A stretch of DNA of 36,485 nt from SXXK01 sp046074645 (GTDB lineage: Bacteria > Planctomycetota > Planctomycetia > Planctomycetales > Planctomycetaceae), in contig JBJTOP010000421.1 in the NCBI GenBank assembly GCA_046074645.1, forward strand, positions 1 to 36,485, in the 5' to 3' direction. The notes below the pieces were generated by a model. That model did no database searches and was not told the DNA's origin. It saw only the letters and a list, made by a program, of their open reading frames with translations. Shown here piece by piece: positions 25,978 through 33,442 of the stretch; the stretch's first letter is position 1; the number at the start of each line of letters is the position of its first letter. A program made the translations under genes and the position numbers.

Positions 25978-26039
25978 AGTCGTCTTTCGCTCCGCGAAAG
26001 AACGGCATTGAATGTCCTTTCGCAGAGCGAAACGCGACT
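25978..26039. repeat. Nested palindrome (REP-like) between priA and the isomerase gene
   Basis: Outer arms 25978-26000 and 26017-26039 are inverted repeats with 20 of 23 positions matching around a 16-base loop. Each arm is itself a hairpin: CTTTCGC-TCC-GCGAAAG on the left (perfect 7-bp arms) and CTTTCGC-AGA-GCGAAA on the right. The element lies in the 230-base gap after the isomerase gene and before the chosen priA start, on the transcribed strand of both. The unit with CTTTCGC/GCGAAAG resembles short intergenic repeats I recall from planctomycete genomes. It could act as a transcript-end stabiliser or terminator, or as a mobilised REP pair; no T-run follows. Confidence 0.6.
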
Positions 26040-26120
26040 CTGGGCAGCGTTCGCGCCGTTGCACTATCCCAGCTGCGCACTGCAGGAATACCGCAAATGC
26101 TTTTCAACCTGCTTCGAATG

Positions 26121-27020
26121 CTATGGCTGCTTTGAAGAGAACGGGCCGAAGGATTCTGCTGCCTCCGTTCGTCCCAGTTCTTTCAGGACGGACCTGAGTC
26201 CTGTCAGGTTCTGCTGAAGACTTTCTTCGGCATCCAGTTGTTCGCGATGGTCGATGATGCCGATGGGGCCAGTGTATCCGGAGTCGAGGATGATTTTGAG
26301 AAGGTTTTGGTCATGGCGGCCTGATCCGATGGGCAGGATTTTGGGTTGCGCGTTGTCGTTCATGCCGTTGAGGTTCAGGCAGATCAGCCAGGGCTTCAGG
26401 AGTTCCAGCTGGGCAGCGAAGTCTGCGATATGATCATGGGCGTGGTGCAGGTTGTAAACGACGCCCACGTGATCCGCCTGATGGTGCTCTTTCAGGTACT
26501 TGCAGACATCCACCATATTGCGCGGTTCGCCGCTCCAGCCACCGTGGTTGTAGAGCCCCAGTTTCAGCTTCAGGCGAGCCGTTTTTTCGACCATTGGCAG
26601 CAGCGCGGTGGCAGCCGCTTTGACGCGTTCTTCGTGGGAGCCTTCGGGCGGAGCGGCGAACATCAGCCAGATCTGCGGATGAATGCCGTGCTTCTGAATG
26701 AGCGGTTCCATGGCCGGATGCCAGCTCCAGAAGGCGAAGTACTCGATCCCCTGCTTTTTGTACTGCAGAATTTCTTCTTCGAATGTCGCCACATGCGATT
26801 CGCGCCAGTCGTAGGCCACGCGAGTCATGCCAATTCGTTTCACCATTTCAGCACGTTCAGCCGGACCTCGCTGTTTTGCATCAAATGGAACGATGCACCA
26901 GGCAACCAGACGGTCGCGATGGAAGCTGGTCGCGTCCGGCGGTTCCGCAGCGTATGTCGAGCAGGTGACGAGGGCAATGGTCAAAACTGCGAATGCCGTG
27001 ATGCGAAGAAATCGTGTCAT
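26121..27020 (-). CDS. Secreted sugar phosphate isomerase/epimerase-like protein (xylose isomerase-like TIM barrel)
   Basis: A 299-residue protein with a Sec signal peptide (basic MTRFLR, hydrophobic core, cleavage after about TYA, residues 22-24). The mature part has TIM-barrel-like repeats of the AP-endonuclease-2/xylose isomerase superfamily: RIGMTRVAYDWR, YFAFWSWHP, LKLGLYNHGGWSGEP (region of metal-binding Glu/His), DHVGVVYNLHHAHDH with clustered His, and TGPIGIIDHRE. Planctomycetes encode many secreted relatives of unknown substrate. It follows the SMP-30 gene on the same strand (135-base gap with a hairpin), so the two may act on one periplasmic sugar or lactone route (inference). Confidence 0.75.
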   Translation of the reverse strand: MTRFLRITAFAVLTIALVTCSTYAAEPPDATSFHRDRLVAWCIVPFDAKQRGPAERAEMVKRIGMTRVAYDWRESHVATFEEEILQYKKQGIEYFAFWSWHPAMEPLIQKHGIHPQIWLMFAAPPEGSHEERVKAAATALLPMVEKTARLKLKLGLYNHGGWSGEPRNMVDVCKYLKEHHQADHVGVVYNLHHAHDHIADFAAQLELLKPWLICLNLNGMNDNAQPKILPIGSGRHDQNLLKIILDSGYTGPIGIIDHREQLDAEESLQQNLTGLRSVLKELGRTEAAESFGPFSSKQP

Positions 27021-27100
27021 GGAGATGACTCAGTTCAGGGTTCAACTGACAGGGCGAAACACGCAGCCGGCGTGATACGGAATAAAGAGAGAGCGTGGCA

Positions 27101-27134
27101 CGGTGAGCAGCCGAGTGGCACCGACTGCTCACCG
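27101..27134 (-). repeat. Perfect 10-bp inverted repeat after the SMP-30 gene
   Basis: CGGTGAGCAG (27101-27110) pairs with CTGCTCACCG (27125-27134) around 14 bases. It starts about 20 bases after the stop codon of the minus-strand SMP-30 gene. On that strand the stem is followed by TGCCACGCTCTCTCTTTATT, pyrimidine-rich but without a clean T-run, so it may be a weak terminator or a REP-like unit. The motif GTGGCAC occurs both in its loop and just outside it. Confidence 0.45.
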
Positions 27135-27155
27135 CCGGTCAACCCTCTTCGACAA

Positions 27156-28277
27156 TTAACAGAAATGGGCACCGCGAGTATTTACGTAGACGGCGTACAG
27201 CGAGGTGCTGCCGGTCATGAACAGGCGATTGCGTTTGGTACCTCCGAAACACACGTTGCTGCAGATTTCCGGGAGCAGAATCTGGCCGATGCGCGCTCCG
27301 TCCTCAGCTGCGAAAATGTGCACGCCGTCGTAGCCGTCTCCGACCCAGCCCGCACTCGCCCAGATATTGCCGTGAATGTCCGCGCGGATGCCATCTGCAA
27401 AGCCCGCCTTCGTTGCGCCATCGGGCATTTCCAGATTCATTGAGGCGTACTCGCGGCCATTGGCCAGCTTTTTGGCGTCAATCACGTCCCAGACCCTGAT
27501 ATTTTTGGGAGCATCAGGGTAATGGGAGGAACCGGTGTCGGCCGCGTAGAGCTTTTTGTAGTCCGGTGAAAAACAGACGCCGTTCGGCTTGAAGATGTCG
27601 TCAGCCACCTGGAAGAGCTTGCCGGTGCTCGCTTCCCAGCGATACAGGGCCTCTTTCTGGTAGGGCTGCACCGAACCAGTGTCGGCAAGCGTGCCCTCGT
27701 AATCCATGAGTGCTCCGTAGCCCGGATCACTGAACCAGATGTCACCGGTTTCGGGGTGCACCACACCGTCGTTGGGGGCATTGAGCGATTTGCCGTTGAA
27801 GGTGCTGGCGAGCACCGTGCGGGTGCCGTCGTGCTCGTAGCGCGCCACACTTCGCGTCAGGTGCTCAAACGAAATCTGACGGCCGTGCATGTCGAACGTG
27901 TTGCCGTTACTGTTGTTCGCAGGGTTGCGAATCACAGACACGTGGCCGTCGTCTTCGATCCAGCGATGCTGAATGTTGTTGGGAATGTCGCTCCAGACCA
28001 GATACCTGCCCGAACCATTCCATGCAGGGCCTTCCGCCCAGAGCATGTTGGGACTGTGGTAGAGTCGCTGGATCGGAGTGTTGCCCAGCTTCAGTTTCGC
28101 GAACCGCTTGTCCCGCTCAACGAGACGGTAATCGGGATAACGAACCGGCCCGGCATTTGGACCGTACTCGTCCTCCGCAGTCGCCTGAACAGCAGCGACG
28201 GCTGCTGCGGCGGCCGTCAGAAAACCGCGGCGAGCGACGGAAGGAAAGCTGGAAGATGACGCTGCGGGGTGGGACAT
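27156..28277 (-). CDS. Tat-exported SMP-30/gluconolactonase/LRE family protein
   Basis: A 373-residue six-bladed beta-propeller protein. The N-terminus has a twin-arginine signal (VARRGFLTAAAAAVAAVQATAE, about residues 14-35; motif RRGFLT), so it is exported folded. Family motifs are EGPAWNGSGRYLVWSDI, LNAPNDGVVHPETGDIWFSDPGYG, FKPNGVCFSPDYKKLYAADT and KAGFADGIRADIHGNIWAS; the Glu, Asn and Asp metal ligands of the propeller centre fall in EGP, NAPND and ADGI. The usual reaction is hydrolysis of sugar lactones. The ATG at 28277 has AGGAGA seven bases upstream; the open frame further upstream to 28451 is not used. The gene is divergent from the 28404 gene (126-base gap). Confidence 0.88.
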   Translation of the reverse strand: MSHPAASSSSFPSVARRGFLTAAAAAVAAVQATAEDEYGPNAGPVRYPDYRLVERDKRFAKLKLGNTPIQRLYHSPNMLWAEGPAWNGSGRYLVWSDIPNNIQHRWIEDDGHVSVIRNPANNSNGNTFDMHGRQISFEHLTRSVARYEHDGTRTVLASTFNGKSLNAPNDGVVHPETGDIWFSDPGYGALMDYEGTLADTGSVQPYQKEALYRWEASTGKLFQVADDIFKPNGVCFSPDYKKLYAADTGSSHYPDAPKNIRVWDVIDAKKLANGREYASMNLEMPDGATKAGFADGIRADIHGNIWASAGWVGDGYDGVHIFAAEDGARIGQILLPEICSNVCFGGTKRNRLFMTGSTSLYAVYVNTRGAHFC

Positions 28278-28284
28278 TGAGATT

Positions 28285-28290
28285 TCTCCT
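28285..28290 (-). promoter_or_regulatory. Ribosome binding site deciding the SMP-30 start
   Basis: AGGAGA on the minus strand, seven bases before the ATG at 28277. It sets the start directly before the Tat signal and rules out the 58-residue upstream extension. Confidence 0.7.
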
Positions 28291-28403
28291 GCAGAAAACC
28301 GGGCGGAATCAGGACACCGTGGTCCCGGCATTCTGACGAATTGCAGCCGCAAGTCACAGCGTGCCGACTGTTTCAGGACAGGGAATTTGTGGGAAAATGA
28401 GGA

Positions 28404-29264
28404 ATGCAGGAAAACGCAATCGCCTCGCCTCCCACTCCCCGCACCTGTCACGCCGAATTTTCAAAAATCTCACCCAAATTCCACTTCCCACCCAAACCCC
28501 CATCAGTTAAACTTCGGGTTCTCTCTCTCGCACTGACAGAGTCCCCTGGAATTGATTCCGCGGCCACGGAATCTTCATCGTTCAGGACTCCGCCCGTGCA
28601 CATTGCTTCTGCCCCCAAAAGCTCCAGGTCCGCTCAACTGCCGGTTGTGTCGGGCATTTGCGCAACTGTCATTCACCGCCTCCTGCAGCTCGCCTGCCCG
28701 TCCACGTGCACGGCGTTTTCTGCTCTGCTGTCCTGCAGCGATCTGTCCCACGCCGAACGGCTCCTGCAACACTCAATCAAAGACCTGTCATCCAGCGTTC
28801 CTCCCCAGGCCCCCCGCCTGAACGACTGGCTGCTGCTGACGCTCTTCTCACTGCTCCGCCACGACACCGCCACTGCAGCCGCGTATCTCCGGCAGGCCGA
28901 CTGGAAATCCAAAGAGATCTCCTCCGACGATGCGTCCGCCGATCGGCTCGTTCTCGTGCTGCAGCTCAGCCACTGCCTTGAAGCTGTGATCTCAGGCAGC
29001 CATCAGGATGCCGAAGATCTGCTGGACGCCTGCGAATCACAGCCGGATACCAGTCGCAGTCCGGACCGCTTATGGCTTGTACTCCAGCTGCGTACGGCCA
29101 CTGCTCTCAGCCGTTCGCACTATCGAACCGCATGGCGAAACTGGCAGGCCGCCATGCTCATTCACAGAACGGTCGTTTCCCCGGCAGCTCAGCCGGAACC
29201 TGGCTCCAGCGAAACGTGGCTGCAGACGATGGCCCTGCAGGAAGCCGCTGCTGAAATGAACTGA
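28404..29264 (+). CDS. Unrecognised helical-repeat protein
   Basis: I do not recognise this 286-residue protein. The first ~65 residues are Pro/Ser-rich without clear coding character. From about residue 85 the chain is Leu/Ala-rich and looks all-helical in paired helices (CSDLSHAERLLQHSIKDL, LNDWLLLTLFSLLRHDTATA, LVLVLQLSHCLEAVISGSHQDAEDLL, LWLVLQLRTATALSRSHYRTAWRNWQ), resembling degenerate TPR units. An in-frame GTG at 28596 could be the true start, leaving 222 residues. No signal peptide or membrane segment is clear. It ends 9 bases from the end of the convergent TPR gene. Confidence 0.55.
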   Translation: MQENAIASPPTPRTCHAEFSKISPKFHFPPKPPSVKLRVLSLALTESPGIDSAATESSSFRTPPVHIASAPKSSRSAQLPVVSGICATVIHRLLQLACPSTCTAFSALLSCSDLSHAERLLQHSIKDLSSSVPPQAPRLNDWLLLTLFSLLRHDTATAAAYLRQADWKSKEISSDDASADRLVLVLQLSHCLEAVISGSHQDAEDLLDACESQPDTSRSPDRLWLVLQLRTATALSRSHYRTAWRNWQAAMLIHRTVVSPAAQPEPGSSETWLQTMALQEAAAEMN

Positions 29265-29273
29265 ACGGGGCTG

Positions 29274-30683
29274 CTACATCGGGCCTGGCTTTGGCTCAAC
29301 GGGCGGGCGTACAAGCGGAGCCTGGCCCAGCGGAGCCTGGCCGGGAAGTTCACCCTGCAGTCCCGGGGGTGCCTGGCCGCGGTTTGTGGGCAGTTTCACT
29401 TCACGGCCAAACGGGACGAAAATCGGCGGCACTTCATCCATCTGCATACGTCGCTGTGTGAGTTCTCCCTCCTTATCGGGGTTGAACAGCAGCAAACCGC
29501 GGAAGACCTTCTGCATGAGTTCTGCGTCACCGCATTCGCGGGCGAGTTCTGCGAGTCTGACGCGAGGTTCAATTTCGGTGATCGTGCTGCTGACGGTCGG
29601 CATGAGTGCCCGCATTTCCTCGCGGAGCGCTTCGAGTCGTTCCAGGTTTTGCCGGGACTTGTCGAGCAGGTCACCATCTTCAAGCAGTTCCGCGAGCTGT
29701 GCCAGAACTCGCATCCCGTCGATGGATCTGGGAAATCGGATGCAGGCCGCAAGGACCTCGTTGAGCACTCCATTGGCTGCGTCTTTGTCTTTTTCCGCAA
29801 GCGCCAGTTTGCCGATCTGAAAGGCCATCATCGGACTCCCCTCGGCCTCCCGCATCCCACGTTCGATGGCTGTGCGCGCTTCCTTGAGTTTTCCGGAGGC
29901 GATCAGATCCTCAGAGCGGTAGAGGGCGGCAGTAATCTGATTATCAACCATGCCGATGTATTTGTCGGAGTCCTTCAGCGTGCCCAGCTGGAGGCGGCAG
30001 TCGAGCAGCCGTGATGCCTTGACGCTGTTGGTGGGGTCGGCAGGGAATTCCTCGATGGCATCCGCGTAAAGCGTCTCTGCCTCCGCGTAATTGCCCCGAT
30101 CAAACTCAATCTCCGCCAGCTGATACAGCACCTTGGCCTTTTCGTAGCCGACTTTCTGCAGCTCCCGGAGATGCACGATGGCGGCGTCCCAGGCCTGAGC
30201 GGTGGCCAGCATTCCGCAGGCAATAAATCTGGCCTGATTGCCAACCTCGGGATCACCGACAAGGGAGTCGAGGGTCGTGATCGCGGCCTGAAGCTGTCCG
30301 GACGTTCCGTAGGCCCGCCCAAGACTGAGCAGTGCTTTGGCCCGGAGTTCGGGGTTTTCCGATGCTTTTTTCAGAAGCGGGATTGCCTTGAGCGGCATGC
30401 TTCTGCCGAGGAACAAAACGCCATCAAGAAACTGCGCGTGGGCTTCGAAGGCCGGGTATTTACGAAGTTTTTCAAGCCGTTGCTGAAGGAGATCGCGATT
30501 GCCGACTTCACCTGCGGCCAGAGCGTCCTTGAAAAGCTGCTGGCCGTCTTCCGGAGAAATGCGGCTGACGAGCATTCCGGCGACCGCCACCCCAAAAATT
30601 CCTATCACCAGCCAGACCCACCAGGGAGCACCAGTGGGAGGCCTGTAGGCGGGAGCGGAAGTTCGTGGGGAATTCGTGCTCAT
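29274..30683 (-). CDS. Membrane-anchored tetratricopeptide repeat protein
   Basis: A 469-residue protein with a Pro/Ser-rich cytoplasmic start, one membrane helix (about residues 21-41, WWVWLVIGIFGVAVAGMLV) and a long helical body. TPR-like pairs are visible: ELRAKALLSLGRAYGTSGQLQAAI, EKAKVLYQLAEIEFDRGNYAEAETLYADAIEEFP, and KLKEARTAIERGMREAEGSPMMAFQIGKLALAEKD. The C-terminal ~50 residues are Pro/Gly-rich with a repeated GQAPLGQAPL unit. It is probably a periplasm-facing scaffold; no enzymatic motif is seen. It is divergent from apbE (176-base gap) and convergent with the 28404 gene, whose own helical repeats may suggest related roles, though this is weak. Confidence 0.8.
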   Translation of the reverse strand: MSTNSPRTSAPAYRPPTGAPWWVWLVIGIFGVAVAGMLVSRISPEDGQQLFKDALAAGEVGNRDLLQQRLEKLRKYPAFEAHAQFLDGVLFLGRSMPLKAIPLLKKASENPELRAKALLSLGRAYGTSGQLQAAITTLDSLVGDPEVGNQARFIACGMLATAQAWDAAIVHLRELQKVGYEKAKVLYQLAEIEFDRGNYAEAETLYADAIEEFPADPTNSVKASRLLDCRLQLGTLKDSDKYIGMVDNQITAALYRSEDLIASGKLKEARTAIERGMREAEGSPMMAFQIGKLALAEKDKDAANGVLNEVLAACIRFPRSIDGMRVLAQLAELLEDGDLLDKSRQNLERLEALREEMRALMPTVSSTITEIEPRVRLAELARECGDAELMQKVFRGLLLFNPDKEGELTQRRMQMDEVPPIFVPFGREVKLPTNRGQAPPGLQGELPGQAPLGQAPLVRPPVEPKPGPM

Positions 30684-30859
30684 GTGAGGAAATTCGGCAG
30701 AACGGGCGAAAAAAAGGAAGATGTCCGGGCTGGACTTTCAATGGAAAGCATACGACAGTCAGGGATTGAGTATTGGAAGAATCCCGGGGAAAAGACCGCG
30801 GCAGCAGCGAAAAGCTGGCTCGGCGTAGGTGTTGCCCGAATAATGGGAAGCTCGGCGTC

Positions 30860-32017
30860 ATGGCCAAAGACCCCCAAAAATCCACTCGTCGCGAACTTCT
30901 GGCAGCCGTCGCACCGGCATCCACCCCCACTCCCGCACCCACCGGCTCCCCCGTAGCCGGACCGGCCGGCTCCCCCAGCACACCCGCAGTCCGCACTCTG
31001 CAACGCCCTCCTGCCGGTGGAAGTACTCTCCGCCTGTCAACTCGCGCCATGGCCTGTGATTTCACAGTCATCCTCAATCCCTCAGAAAACCCGCCCGTCA
31101 CCGCCGCCGGTGAAGCTCTCGAACGCATCCACACCGCGGAAAGCTGGATGTCCATCTATCGGGAACACAGCGAAATCTCCACCGTAAACAGGCTGGCTGG
31201 CGAACAGGCTGTGCCCGTGAGTGCCCAGTTGCAGGACCTGCTGCAACTGGCCGCTCGTCTGCACGAACTCACCAACGGTGGCTTCGACCTGGCTTCCGGC
31301 TGTCTCACCCAGCTTTGGCGAGCGGCCCGCAGGGCCGGGAGATTGCCGGAACCACACGAAGTGGATGCTGCCCGCGCTGCCTGCGGATTCAGGCACGTGC
31401 AGCTGGATCGGAGTTCCGGGACCGTGCGTTTCGACCACCCGGAGGTTCGTCTGGACCCGGGAGCCATCGGAAAGGGGGTGGCGATTGACGATGCCGCCCT
31501 CTGGCTCGCCAGTCGCGACGAGGCACCACCTGACTTCCTCATCCATGGCGGACACAGCAGCATCCTTGCCCGCGGCGCACACAATGGACACCCCGGTTTT
31601 CCTGTCGGCCTGGGCAATCCGCTTTTCACGCGCCAGCGGATGGCCACGCTCCTGCTGCACAACCAGGCGATGGGGACCAGCGGTTCGAATATTCAGTTTT
31701 TTCGACATCAGGGCCGCCGGTACGGGCACATCCTTGACCCTGCCACCGGCTGGCCTGCCGAAGGCGTGCTCTCGGTCACCGTGCTGGCACCCTCAGCCGC
31801 CGTCGCCGACGCACTTTCCACTGCTTTTTTTGCTGTTGGGGTCGAAAAGGCGGTTGATTGTTGTCGCCGAATGCCCGAAATTGCCATGATACTCACTCCC
31901 CTGCCGGATCGCGGCACCCTGCTGCGACCACTGGTCATCGGAATTCGTCCCAACCAGATTTTCTGGGACGAAGAACAAACAGAACCCATTTTCCTTTCCC
32001 CGCATTTGCCGGAATAA
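30860..32017 (+). CDS. ApbE-type FAD:protein FMN transferase
   Basis: A 385-residue member of the ApbE family, which covalently links FMN to Thr/Ser of exported flavoproteins. Motifs are MACDFTVILN (family M-G-T-x-F position), ESWMSIYREHSEISTVNR, LDPGAIGKGVAID, LIHGGHSSILARG, and the metal/FAD-binding GTSGSN, GHILDPATGWPAEGVLSVTVLAP and DALSTAFFAVG. The start is the ATG at 30860 with GGGAAG upstream; a longer frame from 30773 is not favoured. STRRELLAAV near the N-terminus has a twin arginine, but the segment after it is Pro/Ser/Gly-rich and not a normal hydrophobic core. No NqrC/RnfG-like target gene is nearby. It precedes the DoxX gene by 86 bases on the same strand. Confidence 0.9.
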   Translation: MAKDPQKSTRRELLAAVAPASTPTPAPTGSPVAGPAGSPSTPAVRTLQRPPAGGSTLRLSTRAMACDFTVILNPSENPPVTAAGEALERIHTAESWMSIYREHSEISTVNRLAGEQAVPVSAQLQDLLQLAARLHELTNGGFDLASGCLTQLWRAARRAGRLPEPHEVDAARAACGFRHVQLDRSSGTVRFDHPEVRLDPGAIGKGVAIDDAALWLASRDEAPPDFLIHGGHSSILARGAHNGHPGFPVGLGNPLFTRQRMATLLLHNQAMGTSGSNIQFFRHQGRRYGHILDPATGWPAEGVLSVTVLAPSAAVADALSTAFFAVGVEKAVDCCRRMPEIAMILTPLPDRGTLLRPLVIGIRPNQIFWDEEQTEPIFLSPHLPE

Positions 32018-32103
32018 TTCTTTCTGCTTTCCCAATTGACGATGGTCGGTCGAAATTTCCGATTGAATTCGTGTAGACTTCCATTTCAATTTTCATTTGC
32101 CTG

Positions 32104-33330
32104 ATGATTTTCCGGGACCCCATACGGAGCCTCTGTCCAGTGGCTGAAATTCGTCGCCAATCCGTTGCCGCGGTGCTGATGCTGGTCATCCTGCGTCTGT
32201 CCATCGGCTGGCAACTCCTTTACGAGGGACTCTGGAAAATCCGGTCTCTCGGGACGCCCAATCCATGGTCAGCCGAAGGCTACCTTAAAAATTCCCAGGG
32301 GCCCATGCGTCCGTTGTTCCGGGCCCTGACGGGTGATCCCAACGACACCCAGTGGCTCGACCCCGACGTCGTGGCCACTCGCTGGGATGCATGGCGCGCA
32401 CGTTTCAGCAGCCACTACAGACTGAACGAATCCCAGCAGGCTTCACTCGCCCGACTCGTGGATGGCGCTTCAACCTCCTCAGCCCCGCTGGAAAAACTCC
32501 CGGAAGGCCTTGACTTCAAACAACTGAAGCTGGACTCCGTAATCCGCTACGACGCCACAAAAAAGCTGCTCATCATCGACGGTTCACAGCACATCCTGCC
32601 GTCAGAAAAGCAAACTTTGGACAAGGCTGTCGAAGGCAGGGCCGGCCCCCAGTATGACGCGTGGCGCGTCGCCTTCGATGCCGCCTACGCTCGCGCCACC
32701 CGCCTCTCTTACAAAGAACGACTCCGCGCCCACCTGCTTGGTAACCCGGACAACGCCGGACGAATCGACGGTCGCATCAGCCAGATTCTTCTGTACCAGC
32801 AGCTCCTCACGCGCTACGAACAGAAACTCGCCGATGCCGACCTCCCGTACCAGCTCGAACACCTCAACCGCACCTGGTCCGACACCCGCGAAAAAGGCTC
32901 CGAACTCGCCGGTCCCGTCCGTGCTCTCGATGCTGAACTGCAGGAAGAGGCCCAAAAGCTGCTCTCACTCCAACAACTTCAACTCGGCCCACCCCCGGAA
33001 CCATGGACGGCCCTGCGACTGATCGATCTGGCCACAATCGGCGGACTGGCAGGACTGGGACTGCTCCTGCTGCTGGGCCTCTTCACTCGACCCGCCGCTG
33101 CCGCCGCTGCCCTGATGATCTTCGGCTTCTACCTTGCCATGCCACCGCTCCCGGGACTCCCGGAAGCACCCGGCCCGGAACACAGCCTGATTGTCAACAA
33201 GAACCTCATCGAAGTCTTCGCTCTGGCTGCCCTCGCCTGCCTTCCCACAGGCGTCTGGTTCGGTCTCGACGGCATCGTCACCAGGTTCATGGCCCCCCGC
33301 AGGCAAGGTAAAGTGCGAACAGCCCCCTGA
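32104..33330 (+). CDS. DoxX family membrane protein with a ~235-residue insert
   Basis: A 408-residue protein. Its first membrane helix (about 20-45, ending GWQLLYEGLWKI) and the C-terminal helices (about 303-346 and 368-393, including GLFTRPAAAAAALMIFGFYLAMPPLPG and NKNLIEVFALAALA) are typical of DoxX/TQO-small-subunit proteins, normally about 140-180 residues. Between helix 1 and helix 2 lies a hydrophilic, mostly helical domain (about 65-300) with YDAWRVAFDAAY and WDAWRARFSSHY as two similar W/F-rich segments. DoxX proteins are linked to quinone or thiosulfate redox chemistry in some organisms; function here is unknown. The ATG at 32104 lacks a clear binding site; GTG at 32140, 11 bases after GGAG, is an alternative. 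Confidence 0.8.
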   Translation: MIFRDPIRSLCPVAEIRRQSVAAVLMLVILRLSIGWQLLYEGLWKIRSLGTPNPWSAEGYLKNSQGPMRPLFRALTGDPNDTQWLDPDVVATRWDAWRARFSSHYRLNESQQASLARLVDGASTSSAPLEKLPEGLDFKQLKLDSVIRYDATKKLLIIDGSQHILPSEKQTLDKAVEGRAGPQYDAWRVAFDAAYARATRLSYKERLRAHLLGNPDNAGRIDGRISQILLYQQLLTRYEQKLADADLPYQLEHLNRTWSDTREKGSELAGPVRALDAELQEEAQKLLSLQQLQLGPPPEPWTALRLIDLATIGGLAGLGLLLLLGLFTRPAAAAAALMIFGFYLAMPPLPGLPEAPGPEHSLIVNKNLIEVFALAALACLPTGVWFGLDGIVTRFMAPRRQGKVRTAP

Positions 33331-33442
33331 TCTGTTCGTCAACCTCTCGTTTTCGTCCCAATTCTTCCCCAATCACACCAGACAACGCCGCGCGAAACGT
33401 CAACCGCGCACCGCGTACTCAATACCACGAGAGTCCTCAAAC

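Noticed and set aside
25891..26064. Longer PriA N-terminus
   Set aside because: It would translate the nested palindrome, and PriA homology starts just after the GTG at 25890, giving the usual length.
33191..33442. 84-codon upstream extension of the Gfo/Idh gene
   Set aside because: It overlaps the 3' end of the DoxX gene and would bury the Tat signal inside the protein.
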